64,000 nucleotides of DNA from Bacillota bacterium (GTDB taxonomy: Bacteria > Bacillota > Clostridia > Christensenellales > CAG-138). The translations under genes and the position numbers were made by a program. The stretch spans positions 47,182 to 111,181 of the forward strand of contig JAEXEN010000037.1 in assembly GCA_023400985.1 (NCBI GenBank), read 5' to 3'. Shown in pieces: positions 41,686 through 49,955 of this stretch (position 1 is its first letter; each line of letters opens with the position of its first letter). A model generated the notes under the pieces. That model ran no database searches. It saw nothing but the letters and a program-made list of their open reading frames with translations, and was not told the DNA's origin.

Positions 41686-42861
41686 ATGGACGCGCAGCAG
41701 GTATTCGAGCGCATCAGGCGCGACGACGCGGAGATCGTAAGCGAGGAAACGTTTTTAGCGAAGCTCAAAAGTGGCAGAAAGCTGAAGATCAAATTCGGCG
41801 CGGATCCGTCGCGGCCCGATCTGCATCTCGGACACACCGTGCCTTTTAAAAGGCTCAGGCTTTTGCAGGATTCGGGGCACGAGATCATCTTTGTGATAGG
41901 CGATTTTACCGCTATGATCGGCGACCCTTCGGGCAAGAACAAAATGCGGCCGCCGCTCACCTTTAATCAAACGCGCGAAAACGGCAAAACGTACTTCGAG
42001 CAGGTCGCAAAAATACTCGACCCGGAAAAAACAACCGTCGTCTACAACTCGCAATGGCATAAGGATCTTTCCTTTGAAGACGTATTGAAGCTCGCGGGCA
42101 AATTCACCCTCGCGCAGATACTTGAACGCAACGATTTTTCGACCCGTTACCAAAGCGGCTCCCCCATCGGATTGCACGAGCTTTTCTACCCGCTCATGCA
42201 GGGCTACGACTCCGTCGCGCTTCATGCGGACGTGGAAGTGGGCGGCAGCGACCAGACCTTCAATTTGCTTGTTGGGCGCTCGCTCCAGCGCGGCTATGAT
42301 CAGGAACCGCAGGACGTAATCACCTTTCCGCTCCTCATAGGCCTCGACGGCGCGGAAAAGATGAGCAAGTCGCTCAACAACTACATAGGCCTAAATGAGC
42401 CCGCCGCCGATATGTACCAAAAATGCATGCGCGTGCCAGATGCGCTTTTAAGCGATTACTTCCGCCTTACCACGGATCTTACTGCGAGCGATTACGCCGC
42501 GTTTTTGAAGGAGGACATGGTAAAAGCGCATGCGCTTTACGCGGATACGATCGTTTCCGCCTACTGTGGCGCGGAGGAGGCGCGGTCCGCAAAGTTTCGC
42601 TATGCGAGCGTTGCCGCTGGCGAAACGCCAGAAAGTCTTGAAGAGGTCATCTTGCCCGAGCGTCCCAAGAACCTCGCGGAGTTCGTGCGCCTCGCGGGCC
42701 TTGCAAGCTCCAATTCCGATGCGCGGCGGCTCATCGCCGGCAAGGGCATACGGCTCGACGGCGTGCTTGTGAAAGCCTCCGACGCGGCGCTGCCCGAGGG
42801 CGATACATTCATCCTCAAGCGCGGCAAGAACCGCTTTGTGCGTGTTCTTATACGCAGTTAG
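41686..42861 (+). CDS. tyrS: Tyrosyl-tRNA synthetase
   Basis: Charges tRNA-Tyr with tyrosine. 391 residues; class I signatures HLGH (residues 47-50) and KMSKS (225-229), with the KMSKS form typical of the TyrZ-like branch rather than the KFGKT form. Also FTAMIGDPSGKN, the QYSSDF-like tyrosine pocket region (SGSPIGLHELFYPLMQGYDS) and GGSDQTFN. A C-terminal S4-like RNA-binding domain (about 330-391) completes it. Expression is predicted to be set by the leader peptide and terminator upstream. queA and tgt, which modify the wobble base of tRNA-Tyr, follow. Confidence 0.96.
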   Translation: MDAQQVFERIRRDDAEIVSEETFLAKLKSGRKLKIKFGADPSRPDLHLGHTVPFKRLRLLQDSGHEIIFVIGDFTAMIGDPSGKNKMRPPLTFNQTRENGKTYFEQVAKILDPEKTTVVYNSQWHKDLSFEDVLKLAGKFTLAQILERNDFSTRYQSGSPIGLHELFYPLMQGYDSVALHADVEVGGSDQTFNLLVGRSLQRGYDQEPQDVITFPLLIGLDGAEKMSKSLNNYIGLNEPAADMYQKCMRVPDALLSDYFRLTTDLTASDYAAFLKEDMVKAHALYADTIVSAYCGAEEARSAKFRYASVAAGETPESLEEVILPERPKNLAEFVRLAGLASSNSDARRLIAGKGIRLDGVLVKASDAALPEGDTFILKRGKNRFVRVLIRS

Positions 42862-42867
42862 AGCAGG

Positions 42868-42896
42868 TTGCAAAACACGCCCTTTTCCCGTATAAT
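42868..42896 (+). promoter_or_regulatory. Internal promoter ahead of queA
   Basis: TTGCAA (42868-42873), 17 bases, perfect TATAAT (42891-42896). Start near 42903, 30 bases before the queA TTG. It frees queA-tgt and the genes after them from tyrS attenuation. Confidence 0.8.
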
Positions 42897-42932
42897 CAGC
42901 ATGGCACAGGAACCGTGAAAAGAGGTTTAGTT

Positions 42933-43955
42933 TTGAAAACCGGCGACTTTTACTATGACCTTCCGCAGGAGCTGATCGCGCAGACGCCGCTGAAAGACCG
43001 CAGTTCCTCGCGGCTTCTCGTATACGACAGGAAGGAAAAAACCGTAAGCGATTTCGTGTTTACGGATATTTTAAAGTACCTGTGCGCAGGCGACGTTCTC
43101 GTTCGAAACGATACACGCGTCATCCCCGCCCGCCTTCGCAGCGTGCGCGAGGCTACGGGCGGCCATATGGAAATACTCCTTCTCAAGCGCATAGACTCTA
43201 CGCGCTGGGAGGCGCTCGTACGCCCGGGCAAGCGCGCAAAAAAAGGCTGTGTTTACAAGATTAACGATGAACTCAGCGCGCGTATTTTGGAGGAAACAGA
43301 CGCGGGCGGGCGCGTTGTGGAGTTGCTTTACGAGGGCATATTTGAAGAGGTGCTCGACCGTGCGGGCGAAATGCCCCTGCCACCGTACATTACCGAGCGG
43401 CTCAACGACGCCGGGCGCTACCAGACCGTGTATGCGCGCGAGCGCGGCTCCGCGGCCGCGCCCACGGCGGGACTTCATTTTACCGATGAACTTTTGCGCG
43501 CGATCGCCGAAAAAGACGTAAAAATTGCGGACGTTCTTTTGCATGTGGGGCTTGGCACCTTCCGCCCCGTCTCTGCCGAAAATGTGGAGGATCACCATAT
43601 GCATGAGGAGTATTACGAAGTCAGTGAAGAGGCCGCAAGCGCGATCAATTCGGCGCGCTCCTCCGGCGGGCGCATCTTTTGCGTGGGCACCACCTCTTGC
43701 CGCACGCTCGAAAGCGTAACGGATGAGCAGGGCGTCGTCCATGCAAGATCCGGCTGGACGGGCATTTTTATCACACCCGGGTACCGCTTCAAGGCAGTGG
43801 ACGCGCTCATCACTAATTTCCACCTGCCCGAATCCACGCTTTTGATGCTCGTTAGCGCGCTTTGCTCCCGCGAGGAAATGCTGAAGGTATACGAACACGC
43901 CGTGAAGGATCGCTACCGCTTTTTCTCCTTCGGCGACGCGATGCTGATTTTATAG
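42933..43955 (+). CDS. queA: S-adenosylmethionine:tRNA ribosyltransferase-isomerase
   Basis: Adds the epoxycyclopentanediol ring of queuosine to preQ1-modified tRNA, taking it from SAM. 340 residues from TTG 42933 (AGAGG 7 bases upstream), beginning KTGDFYYDLPQELIAQ as usual. Typical blocks follow: RNDTRVIPARL, MEILLLKR, HVGLGTFRPV and TNFHLPESTLLMLVSAL. Paired with tgt in the same direction. Confidence 0.96.
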   Translation: MKTGDFYYDLPQELIAQTPLKDRSSSRLLVYDRKEKTVSDFVFTDILKYLCAGDVLVRNDTRVIPARLRSVREATGGHMEILLLKRIDSTRWEALVRPGKRAKKGCVYKINDELSARILEETDAGGRVVELLYEGIFEEVLDRAGEMPLPPYITERLNDAGRYQTVYARERGSAAAPTAGLHFTDELLRAIAEKDVKIADVLLHVGLGTFRPVSAENVEDHHMHEEYYEVSEEAASAINSARSSGGRIFCVGTTSCRTLESVTDEQGVVHARSGWTGIFITPGYRFKAVDALITNFHLPESTLLMLVSALCSREEMLKVYEHAVKDRYRFFSFGDAMLIL

Positions 43956-43981
43956 AAAGAAACATGGAAATCGGAGAATTC

Positions 43982-45100
43982 ATGCAGCCGTTTCACTTTG
44001 AAATCCTCCACACCTGCAAGCAGTCGGGCGCGCGCCTCGGGCGGCTTTTTACGCCGCACGGCGTGATCGACACCCCCTGCTACATGCCCGTAGGCACACA
44101 GGCCACCGTGAAGGCCATGACCCCGCGCGACCTCAAAGACGTGGGCGCAAACATCATACTCGCAAATACCTACCACCTGTTCGAGCGGCCCGGTCACGAG
44201 CTTGTGAAGGAGGCCGGCGGGCTCCACAATTTCATGCGGTGGGATAGGCCCATACTCACCGATTCGGGCGGCTTTCAGGTGTTCAGCTTATCAGCCGCCA
44301 ACAAGATACACGAAAACGGCGTGGAATTCCGCTCGCTCCTCGACGGGCGTAAGCATTTTTTTACGCCCGAAAGCGTGATGGAGATCGAGCAGGCTCTGGG
44401 TGCGGATATCGCCATGGCGTTTGACGAATGCGCCCCCTACCCCTCCGACGAGGCCTATGCACGCGCCGCCATGAACCGCACGCACCGCTGGGCGGAGCGC
44501 TGCAAAAAGGCGCATACGCGCGAGGATCAGGCGCTTTTTTGCATCGTGCAGGGCGGGACTTATAAAGAGCTTCGCATAGAAAGCGCCAAATTCATGGCCG
44601 ACCTCGATTGCATCGGCTACGGCATAGGCGGCTTGAGCGTAGGCGAGCCAAAGCCCTTAATGTATGAAATGCTCGAGGAAATGATGCCCTACATGCCTAC
44701 GGAAAAGCCCCGCTATCTCATGGGCGTGGGCAGCCCCGATTGCCTCGTGGAGGGCGTGCTCCGCGGCGTTGATATGTTCGACTGCGTTTTGCAGACGCGC
44801 ATCGCACGAAACGGCCTGGCACTTACAGGCAGCGGCAAAAAAATGCTCCGAAACGCGACCTTCGAGCGCGACTTTACGCCCATCGAGGAAAGCTGCGACT
44901 GCTATGCCTGTAAAAGCGGCTTTACGCGCGCCTACATCCGCCATCTCGTAAAATCCAAGGAGATTTTGGCGGCGCAGCTCATCACCATGCACAACCTCCG
45001 CTTCTCCTTAAGGCTCATGGAGCGCGTGCGCGAGGCGATAAAAAACGACTGCTTCCTCGACCTTCGTAAGGAGCTCAGGGAGCAGGGTGCGCTGAACTGA
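43982..45100 (+). CDS. tgt: tRNA-guanine transglycosylase
   Basis: Exchanges wobble guanine 34 for preQ1 in tRNA-Tyr, -His, -Asn and -Asp. 372 residues from ATG 43982 (GGAG 5 bases upstream; an earlier ATG at 43964 has a poorer site). Catalytic Asp in LTDSGGFQVFS and nucleophile Asp in FDCVLQTRIARNG; the zinc site is CDCYAC ... C with a His downstream. 26 bases after queA. Confidence 0.96.
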   Translation: MQPFHFEILHTCKQSGARLGRLFTPHGVIDTPCYMPVGTQATVKAMTPRDLKDVGANIILANTYHLFERPGHELVKEAGGLHNFMRWDRPILTDSGGFQVFSLSAANKIHENGVEFRSLLDGRKHFFTPESVMEIEQALGADIAMAFDECAPYPSDEAYARAAMNRTHRWAERCKKAHTREDQALFCIVQGGTYKELRIESAKFMADLDCIGYGIGGLSVGEPKPLMYEMLEEMMPYMPTEKPRYLMGVGSPDCLVEGVLRGVDMFDCVLQTRIARNGLALTGSGKKMLRNATFERDFTPIEESCDCYACKSGFTRAYIRHLVKSKEILAAQLITMHNLRFSLRLMERVREAIKNDCFLDLRKELREQGALN

Positions 45101-45101
45101 T

Positions 45102-45563
45102 ATGCGTTTGATTTTCAACAATTTGAACGAGGCGGATACCGAACGCCTTGGGGAAGCGCTTTCAGAGCGCCTCTTCCCCGGCGCGTTTCTCGCGCTCTAC
45201 GGCGACCTGGGCGCCGGCAAAACCGCGTTCACCCGCGCCGTGGCGGAGGGGCTTAAAATCCACGGTGTCGTGAGCCCCACCTTCACCATCGTGCGCGAGC
45301 ACGAAACGCCAAACGGCATCAGGTTTTTCCACTTCGATGCGTACCGCCTTGCGGACGCGGACGAGCTTTACGCCATCGGCTACGACGATTATCTTGCCCA
45401 AAACGGGATCATCGCCATGGAATGGTGCGAAAACGTTTTGGAAGCGCTGCCTCATGAGCGGCTCGAGATACATATTTCGGGAAGCGGCGGTGAGCCGCGC
45501 ACCATAGAATTTATGCCGTTTGGCGCGCGGTATCGCGCCATTCTGGAGGGGTTTTCGTTATGA
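45102..45563 (+). CDS. tsaE: tRNA t6A threonylcarbamoyladenosine ATPase TsaE
   Basis: P-loop ATPase of 153 residues that works with TsaB and TsaD to make t6A at position 37 of ANN-decoding tRNAs. Walker A GDLGAGKTAFTRAVA, the switch region SPTFTIVREHE, FHFDAYRL and EWCENV. Starts 1 base after tgt and overlaps tsaB by 4 bases. Confidence 0.95.
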   Translation: MRLIFNNLNEADTERLGEALSERLFPGAFLALYGDLGAGKTAFTRAVAEGLKIHGVVSPTFTIVREHETPNGIRFFHFDAYRLADADELYAIGYDDYLAQNGIIAMEWCENVLEALPHERLEIHISGSGGEPRTIEFMPFGARYRAILEGFSL

Positions 45564-46219
45564 TACTTCTAAGCGTATCCACCTCGGGCAACATCGCCTC
45601 CGCCGCGCTTTTAAAGGACGGCAAGCTTCTTGCACTTTTAAAAGGCCAGCGCGGCCTCACCCACTCGGAAACCTTACTGCCGCTTTGCGAGCGGCTTTTA
45701 AAAGACTTTGATCTGAAAGCGCGGGATGTGGACGCATATGCGGTCGATATTGGCCCCGGCTCGTTCACGGGCGTACGTATCGGCGTATGCGCCATGAACG
45801 CCATGGCGGCGGCAACGGGGCGATCCATCGCCGCCGTCTGCTCGCTCGACGCGCTTTATGAAGGCGCACGGGAGTATCCTTCCGTCTGCACGCTTATCGA
45901 CGCAAAAAGGGAAAAAGTGTACGCCGCGCATTACGAGTCCGGCACTGAAACCTTGCCGCCCTGTGCGACTACGTTGGACGAGCTTTTGCCTCTCTTCCCG
46001 CGCGGCACCGCCTACGCAGGCGACGGCGCTTTGGCCTATGCCGAGAATATCCTTAATCAGGACAGGTCGGCCGCACTGTTGCCCGTTGAGCTTCTTGCAG
46101 ACGCGGTCGCGATTGCGGGCTATCGCATGCACCAAAGCGGAAACGTTTCCCTTGAGGCGCTGCCCCTTTATTTACGCCCGTCGCAGGCCGAGCGCTTGCG
46201 CGGCAGTAGAAAAGAGTAA
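45560..46219 (+). CDS. tsaB: tRNA t6A biosynthesis protein TsaB
   Basis: ASKHA-fold scaffold protein, 219 residues, partner of TsaD. N-terminal LSVSTSGNIASAAL, HSETLLP, and VDIGPGSFTGVRIG are the family signatures. It lacks the catalytic metal site, as usual for TsaB. tsaD is not in the window; in many Firmicutes rimI follows tsaB as it does here. Confidence 0.94.
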   Translation: MILLSVSTSGNIASAALLKDGKLLALLKGQRGLTHSETLLPLCERLLKDFDLKARDVDAYAVDIGPGSFTGVRIGVCAMNAMAAATGRSIAAVCSLDALYEGAREYPSVCTLIDAKREKVYAAHYESGTETLPPCATTLDELLPLFPRGTAYAGDGALAYAENILNQDRSAALLPVELLADAVAIAGYRMHQSGNVSLEALPLYLRPSQAERLRGSRKE

Positions 46220-46224
46220 CTTTC

Positions 46225-47082
46225 ATGGATCAGATTTTCTTCCGCCCCATGCAAAAGGCGGACTTGAACCGCGTGGCGGAGCTTGAAAAGATATGTTTTC
46301 GCAGCCCCTGGTCCTATAACGCCCTTGCGGGTGAATTGAAAAACGACGTGGCGCATTACCGCGTCGCCGAAAAAAGCGGCGTAGTGATCGGCTACGCGGG
46401 CATGTGGCTCATTTGCAACGAGGCGCATATCACCAATGTGGCCATCGCCCCCGAGGAAAGAGGCAAAGGCTTCGGGCGCGCGCTGATGCTCACCATGATG
46501 CGGCTCGCGGTTTCTTTGTGCGCGGACGACATGACGCTCGAGGTGCGTGAAAGCAACCTCTCTGCACAGTCCCTTTACTACAAACTCGGTTTTGATAAGG
46601 CGGGCGTGCGTAAAAAATATTATAGTGATACCGGCGAAAGCGCCTACATACTTTGGCTCAAAAACATCAAGAGCCATCTTCCATCAGAAAGGAGTATTTC
46701 CATGAAACAGACCATCATTTCAAACAATGCCCCCGCCGCCATCGGCCCTTACAGCCACGCCGTCATAAGCGGCTCCTTCGTGTTCACCTGTGGGTTACTC
46801 GGGGTTGACCCCGCGACCGGCAAGCTCAAAGAGGGCGTAGAGGCGCAGGCGGAGCAGGCGCTTGTAAACCTTAATGCCGTGCTCAACGCTGCGGGTGCTT
46901 CGCTTTCGGACGTTGTAAAGACCACCGTGTTTTTACATGACATGAAGGATTTCCCGCTCGTCAACAAAATCTACGGTGAACATTTTGAAGGCGGGTTCCC
47001 CGCGCGAAGCTGCGTGCAGGTTGCGGCACTCCCCGCGGGCGGACTTGTGGAAATCGAAGCCGTCGCGGCGCTGAGTAAATAA
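46225..47082 (+). CDS. rimI: RimI acetyltransferase continuing in frame into RidA
   Basis: One uninterrupted frame of 285 residues. Residues 1-147 are a GNAT domain like RimI, the acetylase of ribosomal protein S18 (ERGKGFGRALML acetyl-CoA loop; SAQSLYYKLGF). Residues 160-285 are a complete RidA domain. Between them are about 12 residues with no stop. However, AAAGGAG lies 7 bases before an ATG at 46702 that is exactly the normal RidA start, so RidA is probably also, or mainly, made separately. The likeliest history is loss of the rimI stop codon. A true bifunctional protein is not excluded. Confidence 0.85.
   Translation: MDQIFFRPMQKADLNRVAELEKICFRSPWSYNALAGELKNDVAHYRVAEKSGVVIGYAGMWLICNEAHITNVAIAPEERGKGFGRALMLTMMRLAVSLCADDMTLEVRESNLSAQSLYYKLGFDKAGVRKKYYSDTGESAYILWLKNIKSHLPSERSISMKQTIISNNAPAAIGPYSHAVISGSFVFTCGLLGVDPATGKLKEGVEAQAEQALVNLNAVLNAAGASLSDVVKTTVFLHDMKDFPLVNKIYGEHFEGGFPARSCVQVAALPAGGLVEIEAVAALSK
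46702..47082 (+). CDS. ridA: RidA (2-iminobutanoate/2-iminopropanoate deaminase), internal start
   Basis: 126 residues if translation starts at the internal ATG 46702. RidA hydrolyses reactive enamine/imine by-products of PLP enzymes to 2-oxoacids and ammonia. Family motifs: NAPAAIGPYSHAV, the loop Gly residues in FTCGLLGVDP, and the active-site Arg in FPARSCVQVAALPAGGLVEIEAVA. Its frame is shared with the upstream GNAT domain. Confidence 0.85.
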   Translation: MKQTIISNNAPAAIGPYSHAVISGSFVFTCGLLGVDPATGKLKEGVEAQAEQALVNLNAVLNAAGASLSDVVKTTVFLHDMKDFPLVNKIYGEHFEGGFPARSCVQVAALPAGGLVEIEAVAALSK

Positions 47083-47091
47083 AGTATCGCG

Positions 47092-48321
47092 ATGGAAACC
47101 GTGCCCTTAAAAAAGCACGAAACAGTATTTCAATTCAGGGCGCTTTGCGTGATTGCGCTCGGGCTTTCCTGCGGCGTTTTCCTGGGAAGCGTTTTGGAGC
47201 GCATATGGCTTTTGACCGCCGTATGCGCTTCTTTAATGTGTATGCTCCTTCTCACTTTTTCAGGCTTGCCCAAAACGGCGCTTCTTTTTGCATCGTTCGC
47301 CTTGGGCGTACTCCGCATGGGCGCATACCGCTTTTTGCCGCTCGACTTGAGCGTACTTCCCGCCGTGCAGGCGGTAAGCGCTTTCTTAAGCAGCCTCAGG
47401 GAGGCGCTTTTCTCCGCGTCGGATGCGCTTTTTCCCAATAACGCGGCGCTTTTGAAAGGTATGCTTTTCGGCTATCGCGCGGAGCTTAGTTCAAATACGC
47501 TCAGCGCCTTTCGCGCGACGGGGCTTTCGCACATCCTCGCGCTTTCGGGCATGAACATATCGCTTTACGCGTTTTTGATTCTCCTTGTGATCCCCAAAAA
47601 ATATCGCGTGACGCGCTTTTTCACCGTGGGCATATTTTCCCTGCTGTACTGCGCCGTTGCGGCCTTTCCTCCCTCGCTCGTGCGCGCGGCGGTCATGACC
47701 CAGTGCGTTCTTTTAAGCGGCGTGTTCAAGCGGCGCAGCGACCTGCCCGCTTCCCTCTCCCTTGCAGCCGCGGTTTTGCTCCTCGTTTCGCCCATGCAGC
47801 TTTTTGACCTCGGCTATCAGCTTTCCTTCGCAGCGGTTTTCGCTATTGCGCTTTTCTACGAGCCGCTCAAGGAAAAGCTTCTGTTCTTTGGCGAAAACAT
47901 CGCGTCGGACGTTTCCCTCACGGTATGCGGTACGCTTGGCACATTCCCCTTAAGCGCGCACTACTTTGGCGAGGTGGCTTGGCTGACGCTTTTTTCCAAC
48001 ATTCTCATATTGCCCGTGGCAAGCCTGGGGCTCATCGTATCGTTACCCGCAGTCCTCCTTTATTTCCTCTCCCCCGCAGTCGCCTCCATCCCCGCATACA
48101 TAGGCGACCTCGCCGCGAGTATAACCGTACGCGCGGCGGAACTGGTCGCGGCGTTGCCCTTTGCAATCAGTAAATTCAATACTTTGCCTTTTTCCGCCGT
48201 GCTTCTTCTCTACGCGGGCATGGCGCTCCTTTCGCGCTATAACTTAACAAAAACCGCCGTAAAATATCTCTCCGGCGGCGCCGCGTTTCTTCTTGCCGCC
48301 CTCGTTCTGCTCGTTTTCTGA
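47092..48321 (+). CDS. ComEC/Rec2-family membrane protein lacking the nuclease-like domain
   Basis: 409 residues with about nine or ten spans. The competence domain is clear (GLSHILALSGMNISLYAF; PSLVRAAVM). Full ComEC proteins (about 700-800 residues) end in a metallo-beta-lactamase domain, which is missing here: the frame stops right after the membrane part. ComEC is the DNA-uptake channel. Its place before holA and rpsT is that of comEC in Bacillus, supporting descent from comEC. Whether it still takes up DNA is doubtful; no other com gene is near. Confidence 0.85.
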   Translation: METVPLKKHETVFQFRALCVIALGLSCGVFLGSVLERIWLLTAVCASLMCMLLLTFSGLPKTALLFASFALGVLRMGAYRFLPLDLSVLPAVQAVSAFLSSLREALFSASDALFPNNAALLKGMLFGYRAELSSNTLSAFRATGLSHILALSGMNISLYAFLILLVIPKKYRVTRFFTVGIFSLLYCAVAAFPPSLVRAAVMTQCVLLSGVFKRRSDLPASLSLAAAVLLLVSPMQLFDLGYQLSFAAVFAIALFYEPLKEKLLFFGENIASDVSLTVCGTLGTFPLSAHYFGEVAWLTLFSNILILPVASLGLIVSLPAVLLYFLSPAVASIPAYIGDLAASITVRAAELVAALPFAISKFNTLPFSAVLLLYAGMALLSRYNLTKTAVKYLSGGAAFLLAALVLLVF

Positions 48322-48330
48322 GTGCGTTTC

Positions 48331-48339
48331 TGCTATAAT
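48331..48339 (+). promoter_or_regulatory. Extended -10 promoter of holA, predicted leaderless
   Basis: TGCTATAAT at 48331-48339, exactly 6 bases before ATG 48346, so transcription would begin at the start codon. It overlaps no ribosome site and no good -35. Same geometry as at 6324-6332. Confidence 0.6.
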
Positions 48340-48345
48340 GGACTT

Positions 48346-49329
48346 ATGAATCATATGGAGTTTACAACGCTTCTAAAACAAAACGATTTCAGCGGCGCTT
48401 ATCTGTTTCACGGCAGCGAAGAATTCGTGAAGGACGGCGTACTTCATACGCTAATGCAAACGCTCGACGAGGGAACGCGCGATCTCAACGTGCAAACCTT
48501 CGAAGAGGCAGATTATAACGCTGTCCGCACTGCCTGCGAAACGCTTCCATTCTTTGCGGAGCGCCGCGTGGTAATTTGTCGCGCGCTCCCCGTGGAGGAC
48601 GCTGCCAAGCAGTTTGCGGACTATATTTTAAGCATTCCGCCCTCGACCACGCTCGTCTTTTTTGTGCGCGGCAAAGCATCCGGTAACCTCACCATCGTAA
48701 AGGCGTTCCATGACGCGGGCCGCGAGGTGCTTTTTTCGGAGCTTACCCCCTCCGAAGCCGTGAAATGGCTATTGCAGCGCGGCAAAAAGCTTGGCTCCCC
48801 CATCGCGGAAAAAAACGCCTATTACCTTGTAAACCTCGTGGGCACGGATATGACGGCGCTTGCCGCCGAATTTGAAAAAGCCGCGGCCTACGCGGGCGAC
48901 GCGCAAGAGGTAACGCGCGCCGTGATCGATGCGGTGGTCACGCCGAGTTTGGAAAGCGATACCTTTCGCATCATCGACCTCCTTTCGGACGGCCGCAAGC
49001 AGGAAGGATTTTTGGCGCTTAAAAAGCTTCTCGATTCAGGCGCGAGCGCAATGGGGCTCGCAACCCTTTTCGGGAAGCGTATGCAAACGGTCCTAAAGAC
49101 GCGAAAGCTCATAGACGAGGAGGCTCTTAAACGCAGCGACGCCGCAAAAGCGCTCGCGCTCCACCCCGCCGCCGCGCAAAAGAATTACGATTTTGCCAAA
49201 CGCTTTTCCTATGCCGAGATCGCCGAGATCGCCAAAACGTTCGCAGACGTAGGTTTCTTGAACAACTCCGGTACCATGAAGGATACGCAAGCGCTCGAAG
49301 TCGCATTTTTCAAATATTTTGTGCAATAA
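48346..49329 (+). CDS. holA: DNA polymerase III delta subunit
   Basis: Clamp-loader subunit of 327 residues that opens the sliding clamp. N-terminal YLFHGSEEFVKDGVL replaces the ATP site (no Walker A, as normal for delta). The middle has TLVFFVRGKASGN, and the helical C-terminal domain (about 210-327) ends in the usual hydrophobic helix (LEVAFFKYFVQ). Start ATG 48346, or 48355, which also gives a good protein (MEFTTLLKQNDF). Gene order comEC-holA-rpsT matches Bacillus. Confidence 0.93.
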   Translation: MNHMEFTTLLKQNDFSGAYLFHGSEEFVKDGVLHTLMQTLDEGTRDLNVQTFEEADYNAVRTACETLPFFAERRVVICRALPVEDAAKQFADYILSIPPSTTLVFFVRGKASGNLTIVKAFHDAGREVLFSELTPSEAVKWLLQRGKKLGSPIAEKNAYYLVNLVGTDMTALAAEFEKAAAYAGDAQEVTRAVIDAVVTPSLESDTFRIIDLLSDGRKQEGFLALKKLLDSGASAMGLATLFGKRMQTVLKTRKLIDEEALKRSDAAKALALHPAAAQKNYDFAKRFSYAEIAEIAKTFADVGFLNNSGTMKDTQALEVAFFKYFVQ

Positions 49330-49349
49330 AAGAAGCCGGAGGGAGCAGC

Positions 49350-49838
49350 ATGGAATTCAGCCTTAGGGATATGCGTCCCGACGACATAGAGGGTAAAGCT
49401 TATGTGCATTGGAAATCGTGGCAGGAGGCCTATACGGGGCTTGTAGATCAAAGCTATCTCGACGCCCTTTCGGTTGAAAGGTCCGTTGAACGCGCGCACC
49501 GCTGGCCTGATAATACGCTTGTGGCTGAGGCGGATGGCAAGATCGTCGGCTTCGCCTGCTACGGCGTTTGCAGGAACGAGGACTTAACGGACTGCGGTGA
49601 GGTCTACGCCATCTATGTGCTGGAAGCCTATCAAAAGCATAAAATCGGCTACGCGCTGATGAACGCCTGCTTTAAACGGCTAACCGCTTATCCGAAAATT
49701 GCCGTTTGGGTGCTCAAAGGCAACGAAAAAGCGATACGGTTCTATGAGCGGTACGGCTTCCGCTTCGACGGCGCATCCGCAGAGATCACACTCTGTACGC
49801 CGATCACGGAGCTAAGGATGATCTTTCAACGCATATAA
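49350..49838 (+). CDS. GNAT-family N-acetyltransferase
   Basis: 162 residues. VHWKSWQEAYTGLVDQSYLDAL at the N-terminus and the acetyl-CoA region VYAIYVLEAYQKHKIGYALM. The substrate is unknown; similar proteins acetylate amines or peptides. GGAGG lies 8 bases before ATG. 20 bases after holA. Confidence 0.88.
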   Translation: MEFSLRDMRPDDIEGKAYVHWKSWQEAYTGLVDQSYLDALSVERSVERAHRWPDNTLVAEADGKIVGFACYGVCRNEDLTDCGEVYAIYVLEAYQKHKIGYALMNACFKRLTAYPKIAVWVLKGNEKAIRFYERYGFRFDGASAEITLCTPITELRMIFQRI

Positions 49839-49840
49839 AA

Positions 49841-49867
49841 ATGCCCCGTCGATCCGGAGCATTTTTT
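49841..49867. terminator. Bidirectional terminator between the GNAT gene and rpsT
   Basis: ATGCCCCG / CCGGAGCAT stem (one mismatch) with a TCGAT loop. T-runs follow on both strands (ATTTTTTG on plus, ATTTTTAT on minus). Confidence 0.7.
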
Positions 49868-49955
49868 GTATGCGCTATTTTATGTAAATTTCTTTACGCA
49901 AAGAAACCAACCTTCCGGTCGGCTCCCTATTTGCGAAAAATCAGATAAGGACCGC

